A stretch of DNA of 64,000 nt from Humulus lupulus. Lineage: Eukaryota; Streptophyta; Magnoliopsida; Rosales; Cannabaceae. This document shows, piece by piece, positions 10,841 through 21,898 of this stretch. Every line of letters begins with the position of its first letter. The first letter of the stretch is position 1. The notes under the pieces were generated by a model. It saw only the letters and a program-made list of their open reading frames with translations. It was not told the origin of the DNA and did no database searches. Position numbers and translations under genes: made by a program. Where the stretch lies: contig NC_084794.1 in the NCBI RefSeq assembly GCF_963169125.1, positions 112,568,358-112,632,357 on the forward strand. Direction: 5' to 3'.

Positions 10841-13800
10841 ATGGTGACTACGAGAAAATCCGCTGTTGACAAAAATGCTACGGTCAACCCCGATACCGTG
10901 ATGGAAGATGTGGTGCAAAGCGAACCCTTAGACTACCAAGGTGAAGACCCGACATCCCGCCAGGATCGGGTCAGTACCGAAGATACAACATACTTAGAAG
11001 ACAAAGAAGAGTATGTCCAAGACGGTTATTACAAGGACGACTGCTACTATGAGAAGGACCCAGAACTGGTCCAAGTAGCCGAAGAACTGGTGGCCACTAA
11101 GGCCAAGCTTGCTGAGCAGGAGCGCGTCTCCGAAAGAATGCAACGCATGATGGAACGCCTCCAAAGTAAGTTCGGAGATCTAGGAGACTCGGACGAGGAT
11201 GCCTCTGTTCTAGGTGGTGCTGATGCCCCCATGCCGGATCCAGTCGCTGCTGGACCATCCAAAGCCGCCCCTAACAAGGGCAAAGAAAAAGTTGGAGAGC
11301 CTGTGCGCGCTGACGCCCCTGCACCTCCTAAAGGCGTGAATCACCAGGCCGACTGCCCCCCCCCCCCCCCCGCGCGCAGAAGGTCTCTGGCGCTCCTAAG
11401 CCCAGACGTCCTTCAGCCCCAAGGGGGCACTCTGTGCCTAAAGGGCCCGGTGCTAAGGCACCCAGGCCTAGGGGAAGGAACAACCGCCCCAGTGATTCCG
11501 TCAATTAGGACGGTCGGGCTGCAAACTCGCACTCCGAAGATAGCTGGTCCACGGTGGACCTAAGAAGAAGGTTGGAGGCCAAGTATGAAAAGGCCAAAGG
11601 GGAAAAGGCCCGGCCTCGCGGAGATGACCTCCGAAATCATATTAATGACAAGCTCCGGGGACGTGACCTCCCGGAAAGTGATACGAAGAGGCTCGAGGAA
11701 CAGATTGCTGCCTTGACCAAGCTGGTCCGGAAGCAAAGTGGGGCCCTGTCAGATTCTGAGGAGGAAGACCCGGAACCATGTATTAGGAAAATCACGGAAA
11801 CGTCCCTCCCGGATAACTTCAAAATGCCTCACATAGAATTATATGATGGGAGGACAGACCCGCGTCCCCACCTAGCTAAATACAATAAAATGATGCAAGT
11901 GGCGCGTGTCAGTGAGGACGCCAAATGCATGTGCTTCTCACTCACCCTTACCAAGTCCGCGGAGGACTGGTGGAAAAGATTAGCTCCCGGATCAATCCAC
12001 AGTTGGAAGGAGCTACAGTCCGCGTTTAGGAGGCAGTTTATTGCTGCCCGCGACCACGACATGGAGGTTGGTTCCTTAACCAACATCAAGCAGCAACCCA
12101 CTGAGAACCTCAAAGCTTTCATTCAGAGAATGATGGAAGCTGCTGCAAAAACCAAGGTCAGCGATGACATGAAGCTGATCGCCCTTCAATCGGGCCTTAC
12201 TGTCGGCTCCCTGCTATGGGGGGAAATGCAAAGGAGACGGGCAGAAACACTGTCCGAATTCATGTCAAAAGCTCAGGGAATCATCAACCTTGAGGATGCC
12301 TACCAGCAGGCCTTTGGAGTTCCCCCGGCTCCAACCCCTTCCGTGACTGCGCCGAGCTTTGCTTCGCAAGCTCCCGCACCAGCCCTCACGCTTCCAGGAG
12401 CCCGATTAACTCCAAGTGTGTATGGGCCTTCCGCGTCTGCTCAGACGCCGAGTCAAACCCATTTCTCTGGGTACGGAGCAGTACAAACCGGATGTAGTAT
12501 CGCTCCTGGCATGCCGCAGCCGCAAGCGGAAGCCCCAGAACGAAATTTGAGCCAATCGCGGAGCAAACGAAGCGGAAGAAACTCCAACCGGGGAGACCAT
12601 TCAAAGAAACCCCGGAAGGACTATGAGCCCAAGTTCACGGAATATACCAGTTTGATAGACTCGCGAGAGAATGTCTATCGGGCGACCTGTAATATGGTCA
12701 ACTACAGGAAGCCCCCGAAAGTGTCTCACGGAGGAAGGCGTCCGCGAGACTCCAATAAGAGGTGTGAGTTCCACGGAGACGTGGGGCACACCACGAACGA
12801 GTGCCTTCAGTTGAAGGATGAGATCGAGTCCCTGGCAAGAGCGGGACACCTCGGTCAGTGGGTGAGGATACCCATTATCTATCCCGGACAGGGGATAGTT
12901 CACGGAGCTGCATATTCCCCGGGACAGAGGGGGGCCGCTAGCGCTCCTGGAGCCGGTCACCCCCAAACTCCCGGGTCTCAGTTCCCCGCACTTCCTGCTC
13001 CACCCGCTCCGGCGCCCATTGCCTTGTTGGCTCCAGGACCAGGCAACCCATACCCGCCCGGCCTTGCTCCGCCACCCGTTGACGGACACGTCGCCACCAT
13101 TTCCGGAGGACCACACCTTGCCGGAAGCACCCGCAACTCCCAGAAGAGGTACTTGAGGGAGTTAGAGCACGCCGAGGAGATGTGCGCCTTGGTTCAATCA
13201 CCTGCTCAACGTCCCCGAATGATGGATCTTCCCATCACCTTCACGGAGGACGATGCTCGACATGTGCACTTCCCCCACAACGATCCCCTCGTGGTGGAAG
13301 CCCAGATTGCCAATAAGAAGGTCTCACGGATCTTGGTCGATAACGGAAGCTCCGTGAACATTCTCTTCAAAGCGGCCTTCCACGCGATCGGATTGACCGA
13401 GACAGACTTGGCCCCATGCCCCATCCAGCTTCAAGGTTTCAATGGGGACGCACTCATGCCATTAGGGAAAATTCAACTGCCAGTCACCCTCAGAGGAGAA
13501 AGCGACGCTTGTGCCTTCAAGCATAGCACATTCGTGGTGGTCAACTGCCCCACGACGTATAATGCCATCTTAGGCCGACCGGTCCTGATCGATTGTGGGG
13601 CCATAACCTCGATACGCCACTTATGTTTGAAGTTTCCATGCGACGATGGGCGTATTGGCACCCTCCGAGGAGACCAAAGAAGTGCACGGAGCTGTTATAA
13701 CGTCTCCGTCCGATCCGTCTACACGGTCCAGGAGACGTTTGCTGCCATTCCTTTGGCGGAAGAATTGCCAGAAACTGGGGGTGCTCAGGAGGCATACTTT

Positions 13801-16800
13801 GACGAACTCGACCCAAGAGTGGGAATCGAGAAAGCAATAGAGCCGATGGAGGAAGTCGAAGAGGTGATCCTCAACCCGGGAGAACCCACCAAGGTCATTC
13901 AGGTGGGGAAAAACCTGCCGTCGGCCGTTCGAGATAAGATCGTAGCCACTGTGAAGGATAATCAGGATATCCTGGCATGGTGCCACGCTGATATGACGGG
14001 GATTAATCCCAATGTTGCGTGCCACGCACTCAACATAGACCCATCTGCAACTCCCATTCGCCAAAAGAGGAGGCCGCTGGACCCAGTGAGAGCCGAAGCC
14101 GTCAAAGCTGAAGTGGACAAATTGATGTCCATAGGATTTCTCCAGGAGTCGCACTATCCCGTGTGGTTGGCCAACCCAGTTCTGGTCCCGAAACCCGATG
14201 GGTCCTGGAGAATGTGCATTGACTTCACGGACCTAAACAAGGCCTGCCCGAAAGATTGTTTCCCTCTCCCGCGAATCGATCAGATGGTAGACGCTACTTC
14301 CGGGTACGAACTCTTATCCTTCATGGATGCGTACTCCGGATACAACTAGATCAAGATGCATGTCGCGGACCAGGAACACACCAGCTTCCTCACGGACAAG
14401 GGTGTCTACTGTTACGTGGTCATGCCTTTCGGTTTGAAGAATGCTGGGGCGACGTACCAGCGTCTGGTAAACAGAATGTTCAAGGACCAACTGGGGAGGA
14501 ACATGGAGGTGTACGTGGACGACATGTTGGTAAAGTCCAAGACCTCCGGGGACCACAGTGACGACCTTGAGGAAGCTTTCGCCGTGATCCGAAAGTACGG
14601 GATGAAACTAAATCCAAAGAAATGTACTTTCGGGGTCTCGTCTGGGAAGTTCCTCGGTTTCATTGTAAGCTCCCGCGGAGTGGAAGCCAACCCTGAGAAA
14701 ATAAAGGCGTTCATAGATATGCCTTCCCCCCGGAAACATAAGGATGTCCAGAGCGTTACCGGAAGGATAGCTGCTCTCAGCCGCTTCGTATCCAAGGCCA
14801 TTGACAAGTGTATCCCCTTCTTCAATGTGTTGCGAGGAAACAAGAAGTTCGAGTGGACCCCCGAATGCGAAGCAGCCTTCCAACACCTCAAAGAACATTT
14901 AACCCGAGCTCCCATTCTGTCCAAACCTATCGAAGGAGAGGCGTTGTTCTTATACTTAGCTGTGACTGAGCACGCAGTAAGTGCCGCTCTCGTCCGGGAA
15001 GATGGCCGTATCCAGCTCCCTGTGTATTACGTAAGCAAGAGGTTATTGGACGCCGAGTCCAGATATTCGATGATCGAGAAACTCTCCCTCTGCTTGCTGA
15101 TCGCTTCACGGAAGCTGAGGCCATATTTCCAGGCGCACACCATCAAAGTACTCACCAACCACCCTCTCCGACAAGTCCTGCAGTAGCCCGAGTCTTCTGG
15201 CAGATTGCTTAAGTGGGCCATGGAACTGAGCCAGTTCGACGTCCACTACCAACCACGTGTTTCCATAAAAGGTCAAGCTCTCGCAGACTTTATTGTGGAA
15301 TGCTCGGGAATGAATGACCTCCCGGAAGATCCTGTCCCGGAACTTCCCACCTGGAAGGTCTACGTAGACGGAGCCTCAAATGAAAAAGGAGCTGGGGCGG
15401 GGGTCATCCTAATATCTCCCCAAGGGCATCAGCTCCAGAGTGCCATCCGTTTCGCGTTCCCAGCATCCAACAACGAGGCAGAACACGAAGCCATGTTAGC
15501 TGGGTTACGACTGGCCAGAGAAGTCGGAGCCCAAAAAATCGAAGTATACAGCGACTCCCTACTTGTGGTAAACCAAATATCCGGGGAATACCAGACGAAA
15601 GGCGAAAGGATGGCTGCCTACGTGTCTCTCTCCCGCGACCTACTGCAGCATTTCAAAGGCTACCAAATCCGCCAGGTCCCCCGGGACCAGAACTCACTCG
15701 CGGACACGCTGGCCAAGCTTGCAACGGACCCGGAGATTGAACAGTATGGCTTAGTCCCCATCGGGCACTTAGAAGCCCCCAGTACTGAGACACGAAGGAT
15801 AAACGCCATCATCGACCAATCCCACTCCTGGATAGGACCCATCCTCAGATTTCTCACCACCGGAGAGCTCCCCACTGATAAAGCTGACGCAAGGAAGCTC
15901 CAATATCAAGCTCCCCGATACGTGGTTATGGATGGAAAGCTTTACCGCAGGGGGTTGTCCATACCCTTCCTTAGGTGTGTTGCCGGAACCAAAGTCAGCA
16001 CCATCATCCATGAGATTCACGGAGGCTTCTGTGGCGATCATACCTCCGGGCTGAGCCTCTCCAAAAAGATCCTTCGACAAGGATACTTCTGGCCCACCAT
16101 GAAGAAGGATTGTGTGGATTATGTCAGGAAGTGTGAGCAGTGCCAGAGGTACGCCAAGGTTCCGCGAGCGCCGCCTACAGAAATTACCCTAATGACCAGC
16201 CCCTGGCCGTTCGCCGTTTGGGGCATTGACCTAGTAGGTTCCCTCCCAACTGGAAAGGGTGGAGTGAAGTACGCCATAGTCGCGGTAGACTACTTCACCA
16301 AATGGGCTGAAGCTGAACCTATGAACACGGTCACATCAAAAAAAGCACTGGATTTTGTCATCAGGAATATAGTGTGTCGTTTTGGGCTTCCACGAAAAAT
16401 TGTGTCCGACAACGGAAAGCAGTTTGACAGTGAACACTTCACGAACTTTTGTGCTTCGCATGGAATTATCAAAAGCTTTTCCGCAGTCGCCAGACCCCAG
16501 GCTAATGGGCAAGTGGAAGCTGTAAACAAAATATTAAAGACCACGTTGAAGAAAAAACTCCAAGCCTGCAAGGCTCACTGGCCGGAAGAACTTCCGCGAG
16601 TACTTTGGGCCTATCGCACAACAGAGAGAACTTCGACGGGGCACACGCCTTATTCCATGACCTTCGGTTGCGAGGCCGTCATCCCAGTAGAAGCTATGAT
16701 CCCCTCTCACAGGCAAGACACCTACGATCCTACCTGGAACCATGCCCTCCTCCAGGAGTCCTTGGACATGATCGAGGAGCTCCGGGACCAGTCGCAGGTC

Positions 16801-17064
16801 CAACTAAAAATGTACCAAGGCAAGATAGCCCGACACTTTAACATGAGAGTCCAGAGCCGTACATTCGAAGTTGGGGATCTTGTCCTACGGAGAGTATTTC
16901 CTGCTACGCAGGATCCGGGAGTAGGAGTCCTCGGACCCAACTGGGAAGGCCCCTACGAAGTCCAAGAAAAAGTGGGCCATGGGACGTATCACTTAAAGAG
17001 ACTCGACGGATCTAAAGTCCCGCGCGCCTGGAACGCGGAGCACCTCCGCCGTTACTACCAGTAG
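10841..17064 (+). pseudogene. Tat gag-pol polyprotein of element A, with frameshift and premature stops
   Basis: It starts at ATG 10,841. Gag runs to about 12,850, with the retrotransposon gag core near 11,800-12,280 and a [14 protein letters not shown] knuckle at about 12,770. Protease [13 protein letters not shown] lies near 13,335. RT spans about 14,000-14,700 (catalytic YVDDMLVKS at 14,510). The gypsy-type RNase H (YYVSKRLLDAE) precedes a second, archaeal-type RNase H (VYVDGASNEKGAGAG, 15,360). Integrase has an HHCC domain (about 16,010-16,150), DDE core (WGIDLVGSLPTG; VSDNGKQFD) and C-terminus GDLVLRRVF, stopping at 17,064. Breaks: a frame change around a C16 run (11,356-11,371), a TAG near 11,509, a TAG at 14,347 where related elements have Gln, and a TAG at 15,184. 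Otherwise all domains look intact, so the damage is recent. Confidence 0.95.
11356..11371 (+). repeat. C16 homopolymer in gag of A
   Basis: A run of 16 C falls where gag changes reading frame: frame 2 upstream, frame 1 downstream. It may be real slippage or a base-calling error. A G16 run on the coding strand of D integrase (43,114-43,129) has the same length. Confidence 0.85.
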
Positions 17065-17277
17065 GCCTCGGACCATCCAGTCGGAAGTCCTTGGTGAAAA
17101 TAACAAAAGTGAAAAATGTGGAAATAATCCTCCCTGTTGTAAAACTCACGCCTAGCAGGCTAATTTAATGAAACACAGAGAGATTCACTCCGCTTTTACT
17201 GCACTTTTTATCCCTGTGTTCAAAGCTGCGTTTTAACAAGTGACCACGCGGTCCGGAGACGTCCGGACCCCACGCTC

Positions 17278-17292
17278 ACTTGGGGGGTATAC
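17278..17292 (+). other. Internal polypurine-tract-like motif of A
   Basis: ACTTGGGGGGTATAC lies 214 nt after the pol stop. It resembles the terminal tract CCTTGGGGGGTAAA (23,761) but is followed by neither LTR nor TG start. Equivalents are in C (1274-1289) and D (41,749-41,764). The surrounding stretch 17,065-17,610 has no other feature. Confidence 0.5.
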
Positions 17293-17610
17293 ATGGCTAA
17301 GGCATAACCATACGCCCCTTGAACAAAACGTACACAGAACACCACTTATGTGCTAGCATTGTGTTTGAAAATTTTAAATTGTTTGAAATGTTTAAATTGT
17401 TGAGCTTAGGTTTATTTGTTGCCATGAACATGCTTGCATTACGTGTCATATGTGCATTATGTGCTTATGTGAAAATTTCCATGGAAATGCCTGCCATTAT
17501 GTATCATGAGAATTATCTCCTGTGTAGCCCAGCGATGGACGGGACTGGGGGTTGAGGCACGTTCATAGAGCTACGCCAAAACACCCCCAACTCCCTGACA
17601 AGTCCTTTGC

Positions 17611-18240
17611 AGAATTCTCCGCGATCGTTGTAGATCTTTGCTTCGCAAACTCCAGCTCCGGGTCTCGGAAGGCAAAAAATGGCAAGATCCGCGAACGCTG
17701 TAGAGCTTTGCTTCGCAAGCTCCAGCTCCGGGTCCCGCAAGGCGAAAGATGGCAAGATCCGCGAGCGCTGTAGAGCTTTGCTTCGCAAGCTCCAGCTCCG
17801 GATCCCGCAAGGCGAAAGATGGCAAGATCCGCGAGCGCTGTAGAGCTTTGCTTCGCAAGCTCCAGCTCTGGGTCCCGCAAGGCGAAAGATGGCAAGATCC
17901 GCGAGCGCTGTAGAGCTTTGCTTCGCAAGCTCCAGCTCCGGATCCCGCAAGGCGAAAGATGGCAAGATCCGCGAGCGCTGTAGAGCTTTGCTTCGCAAGC
18001 TCCAGCTCCGGGTCCCGCAAGGCGAAAGATGGAAAGATCCGCGAACGCTGTAGAGCTTTGCTTCGCAAGCTCCAGCTCCGAGTCCCGCAAGGCGAAAGTT
18101 GGCAAGATCCGCGAGCGCTGTAGAGCGTTGCTTCGCAAGCTCCAGCTCCGGGTCCAGCGAGGTGAAAGATGGCAAGATCCGCGATCGTTGTAAGCCTTGC
18201 TTCGCAGGCTCCAACTCCGGATCTCACAAAATAATGCATG
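17611..18240. repeat. 70-bp tandem array in element A
   Basis: The unit start TAGAGCTTTGCTTCGCAAGC occurs at 17,701, 17,771, 17,841, 17,911, 17,981 and 18,051, with variants at 17,631, 18,121 and 18,191: a 70-bp period over about 9 units. Each unit holds TTGCTTCGCAA, a short inverted repeat. Degenerate copies of the TTTGCTTCGCAAAG core continue at 18,311, 18,381 and 18,451. Long ORFs here on either strand are by-products of the repeat. The stretch 18,500-18,880 has no further feature. Confidence 0.92.
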
Positions 18241-18883
18241 GCAAGCTCCATGGCCATTGCAAGTTTTAGCTCCAGAAGCAGACATGCTTGATCCCCCCAC
18301 TCACAGCCGGCTTTGCTTCGCAAAGCCCCTGCTCCAGGATCACACCTGGTGGGCGTGGCGATTTCCCCGACAGCAATAAGCCTTGCCTCGCAGGGCTCCA
18401 TGCCAGGTCCCTGAAGTCAGCCACAATGAGGTTCGCAACAGCAGTTAGTTTTGCTTCGCAAAGATCTAACCTTAAGTCTAGCGACGCTCACCAAAAGAAC
18501 TCCCGTTCCAAACAATGGAACGACTCACCTTAGCAATCCCAGCGAACAGTATAACTACAAGTCCCGGGATTGGCTATTTGCCTCAGGAAAGCTAAAATAC
18601 GGTGAAAGGAGCCTGGCCGTTGGAACCAGGAAACCTTCGTAACCTAGAAACTACATGGGAAAAGACATCATCCGTTAAAGCTTCAAGTGGGAAGTGCATA
18701 GGTTTTGGCCGTTGGAACCAAAACCCCATACGCCCCTACAACAGTTTCTACCGTATAAATGTCTACCCTAAGCGCAAGGATAAATAAAGAACTCGGCAGA
18801 AAAGAAAGGAGAATGCTATGGTTATGGTAAAAATGTCCGCAATGAAAAACTCAAAATGAAAAATAATTAAAGATAAAACCCCT

Positions 18884-19917
18884 TCAAGCATTGGGGGTAA
18901 CTACAGCTTCCACGACCGCAGCTTCGGGGGCATCGGTTTCAATGGAGGCTGGCGGAGTCGGCTCATTGGAAGGAGGAACTTGGTCATGAGAAGGTTCAGA
19001 GGTCCCCGCCTCTCCGGGATCTCCCGCCTCAGGAGCTTCAGCACGTTCGTCAATGTTGTAAGTTTGGACGTACGCCTCTGGGCCCTGATCCCACACGAGT
19101 AGCTTCTCCCTCATGGCTTCGGCATCATCTCCCAGATAGCCTAATACCTCCGGGTTCACTTTCCAGAGTTGATGCATGAGGACCACATGCGATATATTAA
19201 TCGTCCTGTTCAGTATCACCTCAGCATCCTCCTTCTCCTTCAAGCGCTCCGCCTCGGAGGTTGCCAGCTGTGCTTCCGCGACAGTTAGTTGGGCCCTCAA
19301 TTTTTCCATTTCGGCCTTGGAGGCATCCCGCTCCCCCTTAAGAGAATCAATCTCCTTGCGCTGCTCCCTATTTTGGTTCAGCACGGATTGTTTCTCGGTC
19401 ACATGCCCCCTGGCAGTGAATTGCAAGGCCCCGATCTCTTTATCCTTCTCGGCGAGCCCCAACTGCAGCATAGACACGAGATCCCTGCTCCTCTTATGGA
19501 GTTGCTCCTCCTCGTGCAGCTTACTCTGAAGAGTGGAATATTCCTCTTGCCGCTTAAGGAGGAGATCATTTTTTGATTGCAAGCGGGCTTCCAGGGTATC
19601 CTTCTCCACCTTGGCTTGGGACAGCTCTTCCCGGAGCTTGGAGTTTTCGGCCTTCATCCCATCTGACCGCTGTCTAAACTCATTCTCTGCCTTGGCCCGG
19701 TACTCTTGATATTTGGCAAGATATTTCTTCTCCGCCTCTTCTTCAGCCGTGCGCCGGGCCTGATCAATCTTCTCCGAAGCCCCCAAGGCCTGTTGGGTCA
19801 GCTTCTGTTTCTCCGCCTCCAAGGCCTGGCGAGCCAGCTGGCTCTCCTCCAGCTGAACCAGAGCTGCACCAACCTCCCGGAACGAGCGTTCTGCGATCAT
19901 AGAGGCCTGCAAGGAAA
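18884..19917 (-). CDS. Antisense gene of A, last exon: long coiled coil
   Basis: The exon opens after an acceptor TTGCAG at about 19,917 and ends at a stop at 18,884 (about 340 codons). The first 220 residues are Glu/Lys/Gln/Ala-rich with heptad-like spacing, a long coiled coil. A short hydrophobic segment follows (VVLMHQLWKVNPEVLGYLG), then an acidic and proline-rich tail (EAPEAGDPGEAGTSEP). The same layout, coiled coil then aromatic segment then acidic tail, is seen in the antisense ORFs of C (1-374) and D (40,848-41,411). Function unknown. It is encoded on the strand opposite to gag-pol, so it needs its own promoter or that of the 3' LTR region. Confidence 0.75.
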
Positions 19918-19989
19918 GACAACAGAATGAGCTAAAGCCGGACCAAAAGACAGGTGATCCCAAAAAATAACAACTGACGGCTTACCCCG

Positions 19990-20970
19990 GACAGTTGCTG
20001 CTTCACAGCGTGTGTCAGCAACAGCGGATCCTTGCTGCTACTGATGGCCCATTTCTCAGAATTGAGCTCACATAAGCTCAGGGCCATGTCCTCCATCATC
20101 TCAGCTCCGAACGGCGCCAATACACGTCCGAGCCTGGGCACCAGCCTCTTCTCCAAGGCTGGACCATCCAGAACCGCTCCGGCCGGGTGAAGAGATCTCA
20201 CCCCCTCGGCCAGCTCAACTCTCTTCACGGCAGACAAGTTATCTGCCCTTCCCTGAGTAACGGCCTTCTCCGCCTCTAACCGCCTCTTCAAAAGACTATC
20301 GGCCCGTCTTACACCCTCCAGGAGAGCAGCGGGGAAACTGGTTGGCTTCCGCGGAAAGTGGAACTTCAGGCCAGGCAGGGGAAGATTGGTTGTCTGAGAA
20401 GACGGAGACCCCGGAAGGGTGGACCCCCTTTGGGCTAGAGGAGGAGGCAGCCGAGGTATTAAGGCCCCGGTCTGTTGCTTTTGCTGCTGCGGCAGCAGAA
20501 GTAATTGCCCTTGTTGCTGCTGCTGGTTTGGATGTTGTTGTTGCTGCTGCTGCGGCGTTGGTGATTGTCTCTCTTGTTCCTGTTGCTGCTGTTGTTGTAG
20601 TTGTGGTTGCTGTCGTTGCTGTTGTTGTTGCCTTCGACCGGGAGAAGAGTGTCTAAGGCGTTGTTCTTAGCGCCATCAGCATCTTCTCCGGGACGCTTGC
20701 TCACCCCAGTTGTCCTCACGGGGAACACAAGCCCTTCCCCGTCGCTGCTGCTACTCGAGACCATCATAGTCTCGGAAGGCCCGTCAGCAGGGGACTTCTC
20801 TACCCTCGGAGACGCTTGCGCCTCGCCACTTGTCTTCTTAGGGGAGGCAGCCTTACCTCCCCTACCAGCCTTGGTCTTCCGTCCTTTCCCCGTGGACGGG
20901 TCTTGGCTGGTGGCAGCCTTCTTAATAAGCAAAGTAACCCTCCCCAGCGTCTTGGCTTCGGGATACTCTG
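19990..20970 (-). CDS. Antisense gene of A, central exon(s) with CAN-repeat region
   Basis: After an acceptor TTGCAG at about 20,970 the frame reads EYPEAKTLGRVTLLIKKA and a basic/Ser-rich region (KGRKTKAGRGGKAASPKK). It then enters a (CAA/CAG)-rich tract at 20,640-20,475. In the incoming frame this is Asn/Ser-rich and stops at 20,459. In the neighbouring frame it is poly-Gln and stays open through ADSLLKRRLEAEKAVTQ to a donor GGTAAGC near 19,985. So either the microsatellite slipped by one frame in this copy or an intron is hidden there. Mirror-frame ORFs on the plus strand (20,342-20,670) are artefacts of the repeat. Confidence 0.6.
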
Positions 20971-21089
20971 CAAGAAACGTACAAAGCAAGGTTAACGAAC
21001 CAACAAGCAATGAGAAAGAAGATAAGCGGAAGACAAGACAATCAACAACATAAAAGCACAAGCAAGCCCGCCAGCAGGGAACAAGAAAC

Positions 21090-21370
21090 AAGAAAAAGAA
21101 AAGTTTGAAAGGGACGACCATGCACGAGAAACGTGGATGGCCTTCCCCGAGCAAAACAAAACATCGCTTCCTGCTCCAGGAAGCTCCCGTACTCCTTGAA
21201 GTCCGGGAATGACATGCTGAGAGAAGAAGGGTCAACCATGATGACACCTTCTGGCAGACTACCGTCACTCAGACACCAGAGGAGCTCATCTACCCTATCG
21301 CAATACCTGTCGAAAGGTATCCTACGCGGATCTAGCCTAAGGAAACGGGGATCAAACCCCATCTGAGAGG
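21090..21370 (-). CDS. Antisense gene of A, third exon
   Basis: The stretch from about 21,370 down reads GFDPRFLRLDPRRIPFDRYC and continues as a conserved-looking block (DELLWCLSDGSLPEGVIMVD, FPDFKEYGSFLEQEAMFCFA). A CTCAG acceptor-like site precedes it. The 3' boundary was not resolved: the frame stays open to 21,042. No known domain recognised. It is placed as an internal exon between the exon ending at about 21,425 and the one starting at about 20,970. Confidence 0.55.
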
Positions 21371-21424
21371 TCTGGGAAACCTCAGACAGGCTGGGGGTGT
21401 GGATTAATCGAAAACTAGTCTTAC

Positions 21425-21805
21425 CTCTCCCGGAGGTACTAGCCCCCGGAGCCCCTTCGTTAGGGTAAGCCGCGGCGTGGCGAGCCTCGATCTCCTCTTC
21501 CTCCGGCTGGGGGTCGGGGAACCTCTCCGCCCAACTAGGAGATAGAGTACTTTCGTCCCGAGCTGCTTGGGTGATCACCTTAGACAGCTCCAGGGCAATC
21601 TGCTCCCGGATATCAGCTGACACCTGAGTTTGCCCCCTGCCACTCACTGGCTCGATGTTTTGGAAGGAGGCAAGTAGCCCATACTCCCTCAACGATTCGG
21701 AGGTCACAAGTCCCTCCACTTTCAACTCTTCCTCAGAAAGCCCTTCGTAGAACTTGGACCTCCTTATCATCTCCGCGCAGCGAGGTGTCCGCGGAACGAC
21801 TTCTG
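21425..21805 (-). CDS. Antisense gene of A, second exon
   Basis: After an acceptor CGCAG at about 21,805 it reads EVVPRTPRCAEMIRRSKFYE, then an acidic/helical stretch (SADIREQIALELSKVITQAA, PDPQPEEEEIEARHAAAYP), ending in a Gly/Ser/Arg segment at a donor GGTAAG near 21,425. It is the linker between the conserved N-terminal domain and the later coiled coil. No catalytic motif seen. Confidence 0.6.
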
Positions 21806-21898
21806 CGAAAATCAAATACAAGCGTTAGAGATCCTCCCAAAAAGCAAATCAAGTGCAAAGAAACAAAGTAGAAAAGGAGATGAAGGAGCGCTTACCAG

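Noticed and set aside
17611..18240. CRISPR-like array
   Set aside because: The units are contiguous 70-bp tandem copies with no unique spacers, in plant retrotransposon DNA.
17513..18401. Long minus-strand ORFs of 233-276 residues with 'RSWSLRSKALQRSRILPSF' repeats
   Set aside because: They are three overlapping frames over the 70-bp tandem array; the apparent peptide repeats come from the DNA repeat, not from a gene.
20342..20670. Plus-strand ORFs rich in Ala/Val or Cys
   Set aside because: Mirror frames of the CAA/CAG repeat of the antisense gene.
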